DNA from: Adiantum capillus-veneris
Taxonomy: Eukaryota; Streptophyta; Polypodiopsida; Polypodiales; Pteridaceae
Reading direction: 5' to 3'
Length of the DNA: 64,000 nucleotides
Assembly: GCA_014529385.2 (NCBI GenBank)
Contig: CM043946.1
Coordinates: forward strand, 35,045,558 to 35,109,557
Shown here in pieces: positions 42,185 to 53,300 of the stretch. The position numbers and the translations under genes are program-made. Position 1 is the first letter of the stretch. Every line of letters starts with the position of its first letter. The notes under the pieces were generated by a model. That model searched no databases and had not been told where the DNA came from. It saw only the letters and a list, made by a program, of their open reading frames with translations.

Positions 42185-44504
42185 TGGTGCAGCTAAAGTT
42201 GGTCAAATCTAGCAGGTGGTCTATGCCAGGCAAAGGGTGCAGGCGAGTGCAGTGTAGAAGGCTAGGGCAGGTACCAAGGCCCTTGGCAACCAAAGGATAG
42301 CGGGAAAGTATGCCTGATGCGGTTTTTTAGGCCAAAAGTGCAGCGGAATGGTCCAGATGGGGTGGCAAATGAAGATGTCCAAAATGCCAAGTCAAAGCTC
42401 TAGAATGTAGAGTTCAGCGTTCTCTAGAAGCCGGTCCAGACGGCTCGTCAAACGGAGCCCCGGTGCTCTAGATATTGCAGTTTAAAGAAAGGGTGTGTAG
42501 CAGATCCCTGACGGATAGGGCAGCTGGGGACAGGTGGCCCGGGCTGATGTCAGTGCATACATGTAAAGTGCTCGAGTTATGGAGCATGCCTGTCTTCTCG
42601 GAATGCGATTCGAAGCTCTGGATAGCAAGATATGGTTAGTTGAAGATTTTCCAGGGGCCGGGTATGAGCCCACTTGACTGCATTGGAGGATGTGCCACTT
42701 GGCAGTTTTTCGGCCTCGCCAAGATTCTTGGTGGAAGGGTGTGCCATGTAAAGCTAGCACAAATTGATGACATGTCAATCAGATGCTTGGTCGGCCAGAT
42801 ACAGCGAGACCAAGTTGGGAGCATTTGGGCAGTGGACAATTGCATATGATTTTTCAAGTTTTTGGTCGCCTTGGATAGCGAACTCTGGGGAGTCAGAATG
42901 CAGCGGGGTTTGCACAGCCAGGAGCCGGTAAAGGGGGGACTCAGCACCGCTTTGCGACTTAATGATTGGATCACTAGGTGATGCATAGCATGCAGGGCAA
43001 GTAAAGGGGAAAAAATGGACTAGAGGAGGTTTTGTGGAGGAGGAAAGCTTAGAATTTCAAGTCCTTGGAGGCCGTTCAAACCGGTGCTGCCACGTGGTGC
43101 CAAAGTAAACCCACATGCGGGCGCGGTGTCGCTGAGTGCGGAGTATAAGGGCGAAAACATGAGCTCCTTGGGGTTGTATGAAGTGAGAGAGCTCTTGGAG
43201 CTCGTTGGTTATGGCACAGGTGGCCGGGTGCTGCTTTGGTGGCAATAGCGATAGTTTTGGCCAGTTTGGTGGCGCGCGCCTATGCGCAGGCGGAGACGTT
43301 GGTGGTTTTGACAATGACCGGCAAGGCGAGGCAGCGCGTCCGTGCGGGGAAGGACTCGGCGGTGATGACATGGCGCTCGGCATTGGGCGGTTCCCACGGC
43401 CCAAGGGGCCCCAAAATTTTGAGAAGGAGAGAGGGAGCAATAGCGACATCGCTATTGCCTCACCCTCTCGTGTAAGGGGAAGGTCCCACAGCAGCGGGCA
43501 AGGGTCAGAGAGAGAGGGAGAGTCGGAGCTCGAGGGTAGTCAAGTGGGCAAGGCCAAGTGGCCGGACAAAGGGGAGGACCAAAAGAGCAAGGGCGAAGTA
43601 GGGGCCCGACAAAGCCAAGATGAGGGCAAAGATAAAGCCAAACCAAGTCCAAGGACCAAAAGATGGAGGTCAGAGCCAAAAGGGAGCCATGGAGGAGTCG
43701 GATGGATAGAGGGAAGGAGTCAAAGTCAAGCATGGAGAGCAGTATAAGGTTGAGGCCATAAGGGTAAAAAATGAAGGGTGAAAGATAAAAAATTAAAAAA
43801 GCCAAGAGGCAATAGCGACATCGCTATTGCCCCCCCCCTTCCCAAGTGCAAAGAGTGAAGAAGAGAGAGGTAGAGCAAAGCGGTGCCCCCTTTCCCAAAA
43901 ATGCCAATTCAAGGTGCTAGGTGGACCAATTAAATTGTAAAATTCCCAAATTAAAGCCCCCCCCTATAAAAGTCAAAATTGAATCAAATTGGGGGCTGTT
44001 TTCTTGGCCTTTTGAGGTGCCGTTTGAAGCCTGAAAAGTGGAGTTCTCTAGCAAGCTAGCCCCTTTGTAACTTTTGCTTGAAAATGGCATGGTGATGGCA
44101 TTGCAAGCCTTTGTATGTGTTTTTTGAAGTGCAATCAAGCCACAACTACCTCCCACGTTGTTGTTTCCCCTTCCCCCCTTCTCTTTCTCATGCTTTCATG
44201 TTTCTCCTCGATGCCAGCTGTGTGGAAGTGTGTGCCCCCCTGGACCGACGGTGTTTTGAGTGAAAGAGTGAGATTGAATGTCTGTGTGTATGTGTAAGGG
44301 TGGAGACAGGCAATGGTAGTAGGTGTACCTTGTGTGGTGCTTAGTGGAGTGTGTGGACAGTGGTAGTTGAGCAGGCAGTGGTCTGCTAGTGTAGAGTGTT
44401 TCTTTGAAGGTGTTTTTTGAGAGGATAGGGGTGCTGTGAATGCCCTGAGCTATAGAGAGGCCCTTTTGTTTGTGCTGGGTGTGTTCCCCCATTCCCCCTC
44501 TCCA
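42185..44504 (+). repeat. 3' LTR of element A
   Basis: 2,320 bases, same termini and the same two palindromes (43,437-43,458 and 43,808-43,831) as the 5' LTR. It also keeps an open 180-codon frame (43,205-43,747). Confidence 0.92.
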
Positions 44505-45834
44505 ACGTCTTTCGTTGATAACGCGTATGTGGTCTGTTATGCGGACCGTCGAGGGAGAGATCGATGTCTTGAGGCCTGATATTAGCGTTAAAGGTTATTT
44601 TGTTTCCGTCTTAGTTGAATCTATGGACTTATTTCCACCGGATTTACGAGCTGGGCTTCCACCATCTCGTGGACCCGATCTTGATCACAAACTAGAGCTT
44701 TTGCATGTACCCATCCCGTCTCTCGCCAACCTTATAGGTTCAACCCAAAAGAGGACAACGAGATAACTAGGCAACTTCACGTCTATTTTGTGAAGAGTTT
44801 TACTGCACCAAGTAAGTCTTCACGGAGCGCTCCTGTGCTTCTCGCTAAAAAGAAGGACGGAGGGATGTGCTTTTGCATAGATTACAAAGGTCTCAATACA
44901 GTCATCGTAAGAAATAAGTATACGTTGCCTTGAATGGATGATTTTGTGGATCGCATCTCGGGTGCTCGTTATTTCACCGAGATCGTTCTACGACCTGGAT
45001 ACCATCAAATACATCTAGATACACCCATGTGATGTCCCGAAAACCATATTTCAAACACAGTGACATTACAAGTTTTTGGTTTTACCCTTTGGGTTAACCA
45101 ACGCTCCTACCACTTTCCAGCAGATGACAAACGATCTCTTTCGTCTGTATCTCGAAAAGTGGGTTGTTGTGTTCCTCGATGATATCTTAATCCATAGTAA
45201 GATACTCGAGGAGCATCTACAACAACTTCATCTCGTCTTATGTATTTTAAGGCGGGAGAAGTTGTATGTGCACGAATCTAAGTGCAAATACAACCACGCC
45301 ACTAACTTTTGTGACAAAGAGGGAACGACATCATTCCTTTTTGCATCGAGTTGTTGTATTTGGGTTACATCGTCTCAACTGATGGCATTCCCATTGACCC
45401 CGAAAAGATACGTGTTGTGTTGGATTGGCACATTCTTCGCACAATCAGATAAGTGAAATTCTTTCTTGACTTCTTTTGGAAATTTATTAAAGCCTATGCT
45501 TGCATTGTTGAACCCTTTACCCGTCCGTTTGTTAGAGGGTGTCCGAAACAAAAAGCATAGTGTTAGTCTATCTATCTAGTGGACTGACGAGCTTGATCAA
45601 TCCTTCCAAATATTGAAGCGACTTGTTACTACTGCACCGATGTTGCAGATTATTGCATACTGGCTATTTATGGCCACATGAATATGAATGTAATTTGGTT
45701 GTTGCAACCAACAGTTTTGATTTCTAAATCTTGTGTATTTAGGAATTAATAGAACAGGCTTCAGAACTTGACAAATACAGTTTATAGTTGCCTTGTGTGC
45801 ACTATCAGTAGTAGTCTATCAACTTAAGTATGAC
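44505..45834 (+). pseudogene. Gypsy reverse transcriptase fragment B2, continuation of D2
   Basis: Directly after element A: protease-RT linker (VEGEIDVLRPDISVKGYFV), RT lead-in ([20 protein letters not shown]), then with frameshifts [45 protein letters not shown] and the active site VVFLDDILIHSK (45,174-45,190), thumb text KLYVHESKC, DPEKIRVVLDWH and the first residues of RNase H. Coding ends before RNase H is complete; a 150-base non-coding tail ends AAGTATGAC. Because left flank (D2 protease) and this RT flank element A, they are one interrupted gypsy element. Confidence 0.85.
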
Positions 45835-46761
45835 TGTTAGCGGCTCGACACACCCTACGGAGAATGATTGCTCGACAAAATATTATTTTTTGTAATTATT
45901 CTTTAATTGAGAAAAACCGACATTTCACCTTTGTAAATAGTGGGGCTTGCAGAAGCTTCTAGATTGTATCCCATTTTTGACATTTAGATTGAGTAGATGG
46001 TCAAATTGGAACATTAGGGTTTGAGTTTGTAAGGTATTTATACCACTTTTGACCTTAATGAAAAAAACTCTTGTCATTTTTAAAAAGTTTTGTCTGTGTG
46101 AGTGAGCGTACTGTGTACAAGAGAGACTGAGAGTTTCATCTTGACGCTACACGCACATCCGTGGTCATAATTGAGTGCAGAGAAGTGCAACGTGTTGACC
46201 CCGACAAGAGCTACGCGCCAATACCTACATTGCGGGTGTACGGTCTGGTTTTGCAAACTCGACCGACAAGCTTCATCTGGTGATTCGATGAGCATATGTT
46301 ATTCGTTTTTGCATTTCAGCATATCCACGTGTTCGCATTGAGTAGAGCTACACATTAGGCACTTTAGTTTTCGAAAACGACGACCTGCAAATTTCGACCA
46401 GATATCCTACGCGATTTTGGACCCGGTGTTTAGGGTTGGGATTTTGGTTCATGGACCTTAGGGAGAGCGACCTATTGGTGTTAATAGGGTCTCCTTCAAG
46501 TTCTATGGCGTTTCGAGAATATTTGATGGGTATGTGTCTCTTGAAAGCGTTGTAGGAAATCTCCTCTTATGCACTCCTGAAGGCTGTAGCTTAGACATTG
46601 GGTAGAGACCTCTGTAGGAAGTAGTCGAAAGTCAGTCGAGTGTGGGTTGACACCCTATGCTTGCCTCCACACACCTGTGGCTCCAGCTTCGTCCTTAGCT
46701 GATAAATCTTGTTAGGTGAGTTCTCGCTGTGTTGACGTCCATCGCAGCATATCCGCCAACA
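45835..46761 (+). mobile_element. LTR E (927 bases) with intact termini
   Basis: Starts TGTTAGCGG and ends CCGCCAACA, a 9-base inverted terminal repeat with one mismatch. Directly followed by a tRNA-Asp primer site, so this is a 5' LTR. No matching 3' LTR is found downstream in the window. The rest of the element appears lost or too diverged. TTGTAAGGTATTTATACC near 46,030 (TATTTATA) is a possible TATA box. Confidence 0.8.
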
Positions 46762-46762
46762 A

Positions 46763-46780
46763 TGGCGCCGCTGCCGGGGA
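46763..46780 (+). promoter_or_regulatory. Primer-binding site, tRNA-Asp type
   Basis: TGGCGCCGCTGCCGGGGA differs at one base from the TGGCGCCGTTGCCGGGGA site used by Athila-like and other plant gypsy elements, complementary to tRNA-Asp. It lies one base after the LTR end. Confidence 0.8.
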
Positions 46781-47208
46781 CGAAAACCCTAGGTAGGTGA
46801 CTGAGACTAGTCCTTGAGGATAGGGATTCTCTGGCTTGCCAGAGTCTCGTTTTACATTTAGATAGGATCAGAGGGTGGAGGACTCTCTAGGTCTTAGGAG
46901 GAGTCTAGGGAGCGAGTGTCTGGCCTAGATCCTTCGACTTAGGTAGACCCAAGTAGACTTAGATAGTTTTGAGGTATTAGTTGAGTTGTGGTGTAGAGAG
47001 TAGGAGTTGGAGTGGTAGAAGTGGTGAGAGGAGAGCTTGAGAGTCCGGAGAGGCCAGGAAGCAACCGAGACACCAATATCACCATCTCACATAATGAGTA
47101 GGACTAGGGTAAATAGGACATCATGATTTATGATCTAGAGCACTTCATGTATGTTATATTTGCTGTTAGGTTCATCACAAGGTTGTAAAAGACGGAAAAG
47201 AGTGTTTT
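46781..47208 (+). other. Leader of element E, then unassigned sequence
   Basis: Begins GACGAAAACCCTAGG. A short hairpin CTCTGGC-TT-GCCAGAG lies at 46,829-46,844. No gag start is recognised before the simple-repeat region, so the element is truncated or decayed. Confidence 0.45.
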
Positions 47209-47335
47209 TTCTCTCTCTCTCTCTCTCTCTCTAAACCTCCTGTGTAGGCTCAACACAAGTGGAGGCATAAAAAACTTAATATCTCTCTTCTTTGTTTGTC
47301 AACCAAGGTGGGCCGCCATGCATAGCATAAGACAA

Positions 47336-47382
<47 letters not shown>

Positions 47383-47587
47383 TTCACCCACACCCACACA
47401 CACAACATCCACTCACACTCTTGTCCATACTCTCTCTCCCTCATTTGGCCCACAACACTACCTCTCTCTCTTGCTCCATTTGACCACACTCTCTTTCCCA
47501 CTCTCGTTCTTTGTGTCTGAAACACCCCATGCGGGCGCAAGCAGAAGAATCTCGCCCTCTCTCTCTCTTAACCCCCACCACACACAC

Positions 47588-47657
<70 letters not shown>

Positions 47658-47991
47658 CCTCCCTCTCCCTCTCTGCCCCCCCCCCCCCCCCCCCCCCTCG
47701 CTCACTATCACGCTCACGCTCTCTCTTGTTCTCCTGTGTTGGCAACCCGCAGGTGCAGCAAAAAAAACACCTCTCTCTCACTATACACAAACCCATACTT
47801 ACACACACACAAACACACACACTCCCCAGCCCCTCTCACCCTCTCCCTCCCACTCTTACTCTCCTCACTCGTGCTCTCTCTTCCTCGTTCTCTATAGTCG
47901 GCCAGGAAGATGAAAAAATAAATAATAAATAATAATATAGTCTCTCTCACTCTCGTTCCAACGCACACACTTGCCAGTGCATTCATCCACA

Positions 47992-48025
<34 letters not shown>

Positions 48026-48030
48026 ACCCC
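47209..48030. repeat. Cluster of simple repeats: (TC)n, (CA)n, C22
   Basis: (TC) tracts at 47,209-47,232 and 47,337-47,378, (CA) about 33 units at 47,590-47,656, an uninterrupted run of 22 C at 47,676-47,697, and further TC/CA tracts at 47,987-48,024. TCTCTCTC and CACACA text fills much of the region in between. Open frames here are artefacts of low complexity. Confidence 0.95.
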
Positions 48031-49670
48031 ATACTCACTCACCCACATACACTCCCTCGCCTTTCCAAACACCCATATAGTATATACACACACCCACACA
48101 CGCTTTGCGCACACATGACACATACATACCCACACGCATAAGTACATATGCACAAACACATAAAGCGAAGGAAACGAGTGCCACACCATAAACAAAAGAA
48201 GAAGACAACCAAAATCACACAGAAGCAGCAGAAAATCGAGGATGGACGCCAAAGGCATGCCTTGGCCGGCCCCGAAAGTGACATGTAGCATTTTGACACC
48301 ACCAAAACACCAATTCTGGCAGCATTAAACTCACACTGACCACCTGAACCAACAACATCACCCTATAAATTCCTTGATGTCCACTCTTTCCTAATAACCT
48401 AGCCAACGGCTAGTGGACTGTAAAAAAACTCCCCACCCCACTCTTACCTCGCTTCTCTTCCTCTCTATCTCTCTCACTAGAGAGGCATCTAGACTCTCTA
48501 CAGTGACCAATGGAACATTGCAAGGACCATTAGGTAAGCACCACCTCTTAGGCCTATATAAAGAGTCCTCCACTAAGCACAAAGGAGAACACACTAGAGG
48601 CACCACTGAGGCTCCATGCACTCTAGATTCCATGCACCACTAAGCATATAATGCACCTCCCAAGCTAGGGAGCTCTTGGTTTTATGCTTGTTGCAAGCAT
48701 GGGTGTTTTAGCATTGGCAACATCACCACCACCACCAATATCCACCCACACCATGGTTGATTTACTAGTCATGGCCACCCCATGCACATACAGCACTCAC
48801 TATCACCCCGCAAGAAGGCAACATGAGCACGCTAGGATTGATTGCATCAACGCTATGCTACCCTGGCCACTCTCGATGCTAGTGATCAACGTCACTGGCG
48901 GCTGCATCGTCTTGACTTTTCCCTCAACTAAATTTTCGCTAATATGCTAACACTGCTAACTCCAAAGTTCGCCATGCGCCATATGGCGCTCGCATTCCAT
49001 CATGCATCCCAAGTGCCAGGAGCAAGGTTGGTAACAGCCAAGACCATCATTTTGTAAGTATCATCACCATCAATAACAGTGTGCAATTCTGTCATGATCT
49101 TTGAGTCCATTCTCTCCTCTCTTTAGCTTTGTTCTCCCTATATCAGTGGATTGATCCTCCCCTTGTATATTACTCTACTTGTGCTTCATCAGGTGTGTCA
49201 TCACTAGTCAGTCATGCTCCACTCTAACCTTGTCACATACCTTGCTTGTACACACACTCCTGATTGTTGACTAGGAAAATTTTATATATACTTGGGCGTT
49301 TGCTATATCATCATTTTATGTTGATTACCTAGATGGCATATCATTTCGGCCAAACTAGGTCATCTATGTTTGCATCCTAGCCACACCTATGCTAGGTATT
49401 TCCCCTTATAGCTATAGGATAGCCTCTATCTTGAGATGATGCTTGGGGAAGTTCAAGCTATGTGTGGTGTAGAGGCCACCCCATCCGGCATGTCATTTTC
49501 GTACATAATTTTCTTGGCGCCCCCACCAAGGATCCTTTCATGAAACCCTTTAGTTTATAAAACTAAAAATTCTAACCTTTTGTGGATGGATGAATGGTTG
49601 GCAGGGTTTGCTACCTAGACGACAAAAGAAGAAGAGCTCCAAGCATAGTTGACGAACTTTGCATCTCCAT
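48031..49670. other. No gene identified; possible LTR or promoter-like segment
   Basis: CCTATATAAAG at 48,553-48,563 is a good TATA box, preceded by a T/C-rich stretch and followed by A-rich leader-like text, so the 48,400-48,680 interval could be part of an LTR belonging to the gag-pol J downstream. I find no second copy to prove it. The remainder shows no coding signal. Confidence 0.35.
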
Positions 49671-50262
49671 TGAGGCTCATGTGCTAGGCATAATGGTGAT
49701 AAATTTGCTGTGGGAAATACTACCAGCATGTCAGGCTCTATGGATATACATAGACCATGTGCCAAGGAGAAGAAGGAGGAGGTTGAGACCGTGTCTGCAG
49801 ATGGAGGGAGCTTTGCACAATAGAGAGTCTAACTATTCTACTTCAAGAATCGAGTAACTCAGGTCACTGAGGTAATTATCATAGTCAGTTTCCAAGTTGC
49901 ACCTGATGCTATAGCACATATAACTAAAGCACATGCTCATGCTCTCACCACAGAGACTAGGAAGCTACTAAGCCTATTTCAGGAAAGGACACCACCCTCT
50001 CCCACAAGTTTGGACAGTGACTAAGCACCTCTAAGCTTCACATGAATCAGTACAACCAACCTCAAGGCATATCACACATTCTGATATGAGTACGTTCACT
50101 CAAGGTAATACTGGACTGGAAGGCTCACTACCAGCACTTCATTCACACCATGCTGGGTGGGGAGCGCTTCTTTGAGGTTTTGGCGTCAGATCAGTCATTT
50201 GTGCTACCTTTGGTACAAGGCAATGTGCCATTTGAGATTTTAATCTATGTTCTAGTATAAAA
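49671..50262 (+). pseudogene. Decayed coding relic upstream of J
   Basis: Two protein-like stretches in plus frames with TGA, TAG and TAA breaks. First: ARHNGDKFAVGNTTSMSG through KEKKEEVETVSADGGSFAQ to VAPDAIAHITKAHAHALTTE and a stop near 50,023. Second (about 50,100-50,262): VILDWKAHYQHFIHTMLGGE then FEVLASDQSFVLPLVQGNVP. They fit no domain I can name and may be the 5' coding part of a retroelement. Confidence 0.35.
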
Positions 50263-50357
50263 AGGGTATACACGCCTCCTTGTTAAAATAAAAAAATAAA
50301 AAAACTTTTGAATGCAAGCTAAGTAGTGTGTCTTTCTAGATCTCTCTCTCAATAATC

Positions 50358-53300
50358 ATGGAAAGTGTAGCATTTCAAACATTTAAAGGAAAGAAGGGGG
50401 AGGATTTGGTAACAGATTTCTTAGATGACTTTGAGGTAGCATGTGTAGTAAGAAACAAAGATACATATGAATCTCGAGTTAGAATCTTTAAGCATCTCAT
50501 GAAGCTAGAAGCTAGGTCATGGTACAATGCACTTCCACAACCAACTAAGGATGACTGGGAGCCCTTAAAGACTACTTTTAAGAGGCGCTTTGGGGGAGGT
50601 ACCACTTCAGAGAAGTTGTGGGACAAATTGAGAGACTTGAAGCATGAGGGTCATTTAGAGTATTTCACCTATGAGTCAAAGTTTGTGGATTTGTTGGAAC
50701 GGTGGGTTGAGTCATTGGCAAGGAGAAGCTACACTCGATTTCCTCAACAAGATTGGTTCACGCATGGCTTGTGGCCGTTGCTTGAAGAGAACGTGAAGGG
50801 TAGATTCCCAGCTACATATGAGCTAGATTGCTTGCCTTAAGGACAAGAAGCTGTGAATGAAAGCCAAAGAAACCAAGTCAACAAAGGCAGGAGCATCACG
50901 TCGACCAGTAACCATGACAACCACCATTCCTCCACCACCACCGGCTCCTGGGTAAGAAATGAACAACAAGATATGTTGGCCCACATTACTGATCAATAGT
51001 AGAATTTTTATGTCCACTTGATACAACAAGGAAGAAATCAAGACCCGGGGAGAGCACGACAACAAAACATGGAGTATCACTGCTACAACTGCAAAGAAGA
51101 TGATCATGGTATATACTACTGCCCCAAACCGTGACAAAACTATAATACAGGAGGTAGGAGGAACCAAGTGTCACCCCCTAGAGAAAGAACACCTCCACCT
51201 CGAGCACTAGCCCCACCAATGCAAATTCTACATCCACCCCAGGCACCACCACAAGCACCCATTCCACCTCTTCCACTGGCAGCACAACCCGATCGCACTG
51301 TAAGCATCATAATCGTAGAGGACAAGGGAAAGGTTGTAGTAGCGGACCCACCTAGAGTGAAGGAGAAAGGCAAGGGTAAGGAGAAGGTAACCTTTGTAGA
51401 ACCATTTGAAACCATGGCTATAAAAAGAGCTAGGAGGGAGAAAATTGCACAAGCTGATGATGAGAGAAGCATGAAGGGAGAGACTAGCAAGAGGTCTTGA
51501 AGGCCACGACAAAAATTAGGCATCATTGACTTTCAATTAGGGGAGAATTCTAGGCCCTATGATCTAACATTGGATGTGGCAGAACAAGGACCAAAGATTA
51601 CATGGCCAGAGTTGCTACATCTCGCACCAAAGATAAGGCAGCAATGGTCCAAAATGGTAAGTACAAGGTGCTCCAAAGCAAAGGTAGCCGGAGAAATTTA
51701 GGGTTGCAACATGGATGACATCCTCCAAATTGTCAACGTCAACATAAAGGGTTAGAGGGTTGGAAACACCTACATTGATGGTGGTGCACAAATTTGTGTG
51801 ATGAGTGAAGCTATGATGCTTCGGCTAGGGATCGAGGTTGTTCGACCTTCTCCATGCAAGGCAAAGATGGCAAACAATGCAAAAGTAAAATGTGCGGTGG
51901 TAAGTGCTGTGAAGGTAAAAGCCTTCAACATTGAGGTAGAAAAAGATATTTTTGTGATGCCAACTAAGGGAGAGGGCTATCCATTGATCTTGGGAAGGCC
52001 ATGGTTGATGGCTATGAAGGAAAAATAGGACTAGGGAATTGGTCTTTTATGCATGAGTGGTAAGAAGGGGAAAACAATCTACTATGACATGAGGACCGGA
52101 AAACAAAAACAAATGGACCTAAAGACATCAGCAGATGAAACCACTAGTGAGTCTTCCACAATGAGGAGACCACTTCCACCGATGAGAGTGACAGCTACAT
52201 TGATGTGATGGGCATTATCATGAAAGATCTACAAAGGGTAAGCACGCTTGGCAATCTGTCACCAGAAGGACAAAACAACGAAGGGAAAATAAATCACCTG
52301 GCCTAGGAGAGGGTAGGTTGAAGAGTATGTTGTATATGGAATTAACAAATGAAGAGAAGGATAATTTTTTGTAGATGTTGATGAGATTCCCTGACCGTTT
52401 CATTGATAATTATGAAAGAATCACATGTATTATAGCGGTGGAGCATCACATTAAGTTGAAGGAAGGGGTAAAGCCAGTCATGCAGAAACTACGATGGCTG
52501 GGGGTCATACAGGAAAAGGCACTCCTTGCCGAGGTAAGGAAGCTACTCTAGAAGCAAGGTTCATTTATCCTATGGAAAACTCAGATTGGGTGTCACCCGT
52601 AGTGGTGACGCCTAAGAAGAATGGTAAGTGGAGGGTATGCATTAACTACAAACCATTAAATGCAGCCACAAAGAGGGACCATTTCCCTCTCCCTTTCTTG
52701 GATGAAATTATGAATGAAGTAGCTGGTTTTGAATGCTACACAGTGTGTGATGGGTATTCGGGCTATTTTCAAATAGGCATAGCCTTTGAAGATCAACTAA
52801 AAACCACTTTCATTACACCATGGGGTTGCTTTGCTTATAGAGTTGTGCCATTTGGTCTCACAAATGCACCTACCACATTCCAGAGATATGTCATATATGT
52901 CTTTCAACCGTTCTTTGGAACATCCATATGATCGTTCATTGATGACTTTTGTATGTATAGCCCTCACATCTCACTCTTAGAAAAGGTGATTGAGGGTCTA
53001 GCAAGGCTACACAGCCTAAGAGGGCAGCTAAATGTAGACAAGTGCCACATTGGGGAAAGTAGAGTCATTCTTTTAAGCAATAAAATTTCAGCTAAAGATA
53101 TCAATGCCATAAGGTGTCCGCACTCATTGCACTACCTTCACCAACAATTGCACATCAACTAGTCTCTTTTCTACAAAAGGTGAGATACTTGAGTAGATTC
53201 ATACATCTACTATCACAACTTGTTCTACCACTGCAACAACTCACACAACGATCGACTTTCACATGGGACGAGGAGAGAGAACATCACTACAACAAGGTAA

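Larger units (their letters stand above)
34491..44504 (+). mobile_element. Full-length Tat-type Ty3/gypsy element A
   Basis: 10,014 bases: 5' LTR 34,491-36,807, primer site, gag-pol 36,886-42,018, polypurine tract, 3' LTR 42,185-44,504. The LTRs start TGGTGCA and end CTCTCCA. In the stretch I compared at the LTR starts they differ at roughly 5 percent of positions, so the insertion is not very recent. Flanking 5-mers differ (CGCGT left, ACGTC right), so no target duplication is recognised although left and right flanks belong to the same interrupted element (D2 protease, B2 RT). Lineage call rests on the second RNase H in pol. Confidence 0.92.

Noticed and set aside
47318-47932. Long open frames across 47.3-48.0 kb on both strands
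   Set aside because: They are made of TC, CA and C simple repeats. No domain, and frames exist on both strands because the repeats contain no stops.
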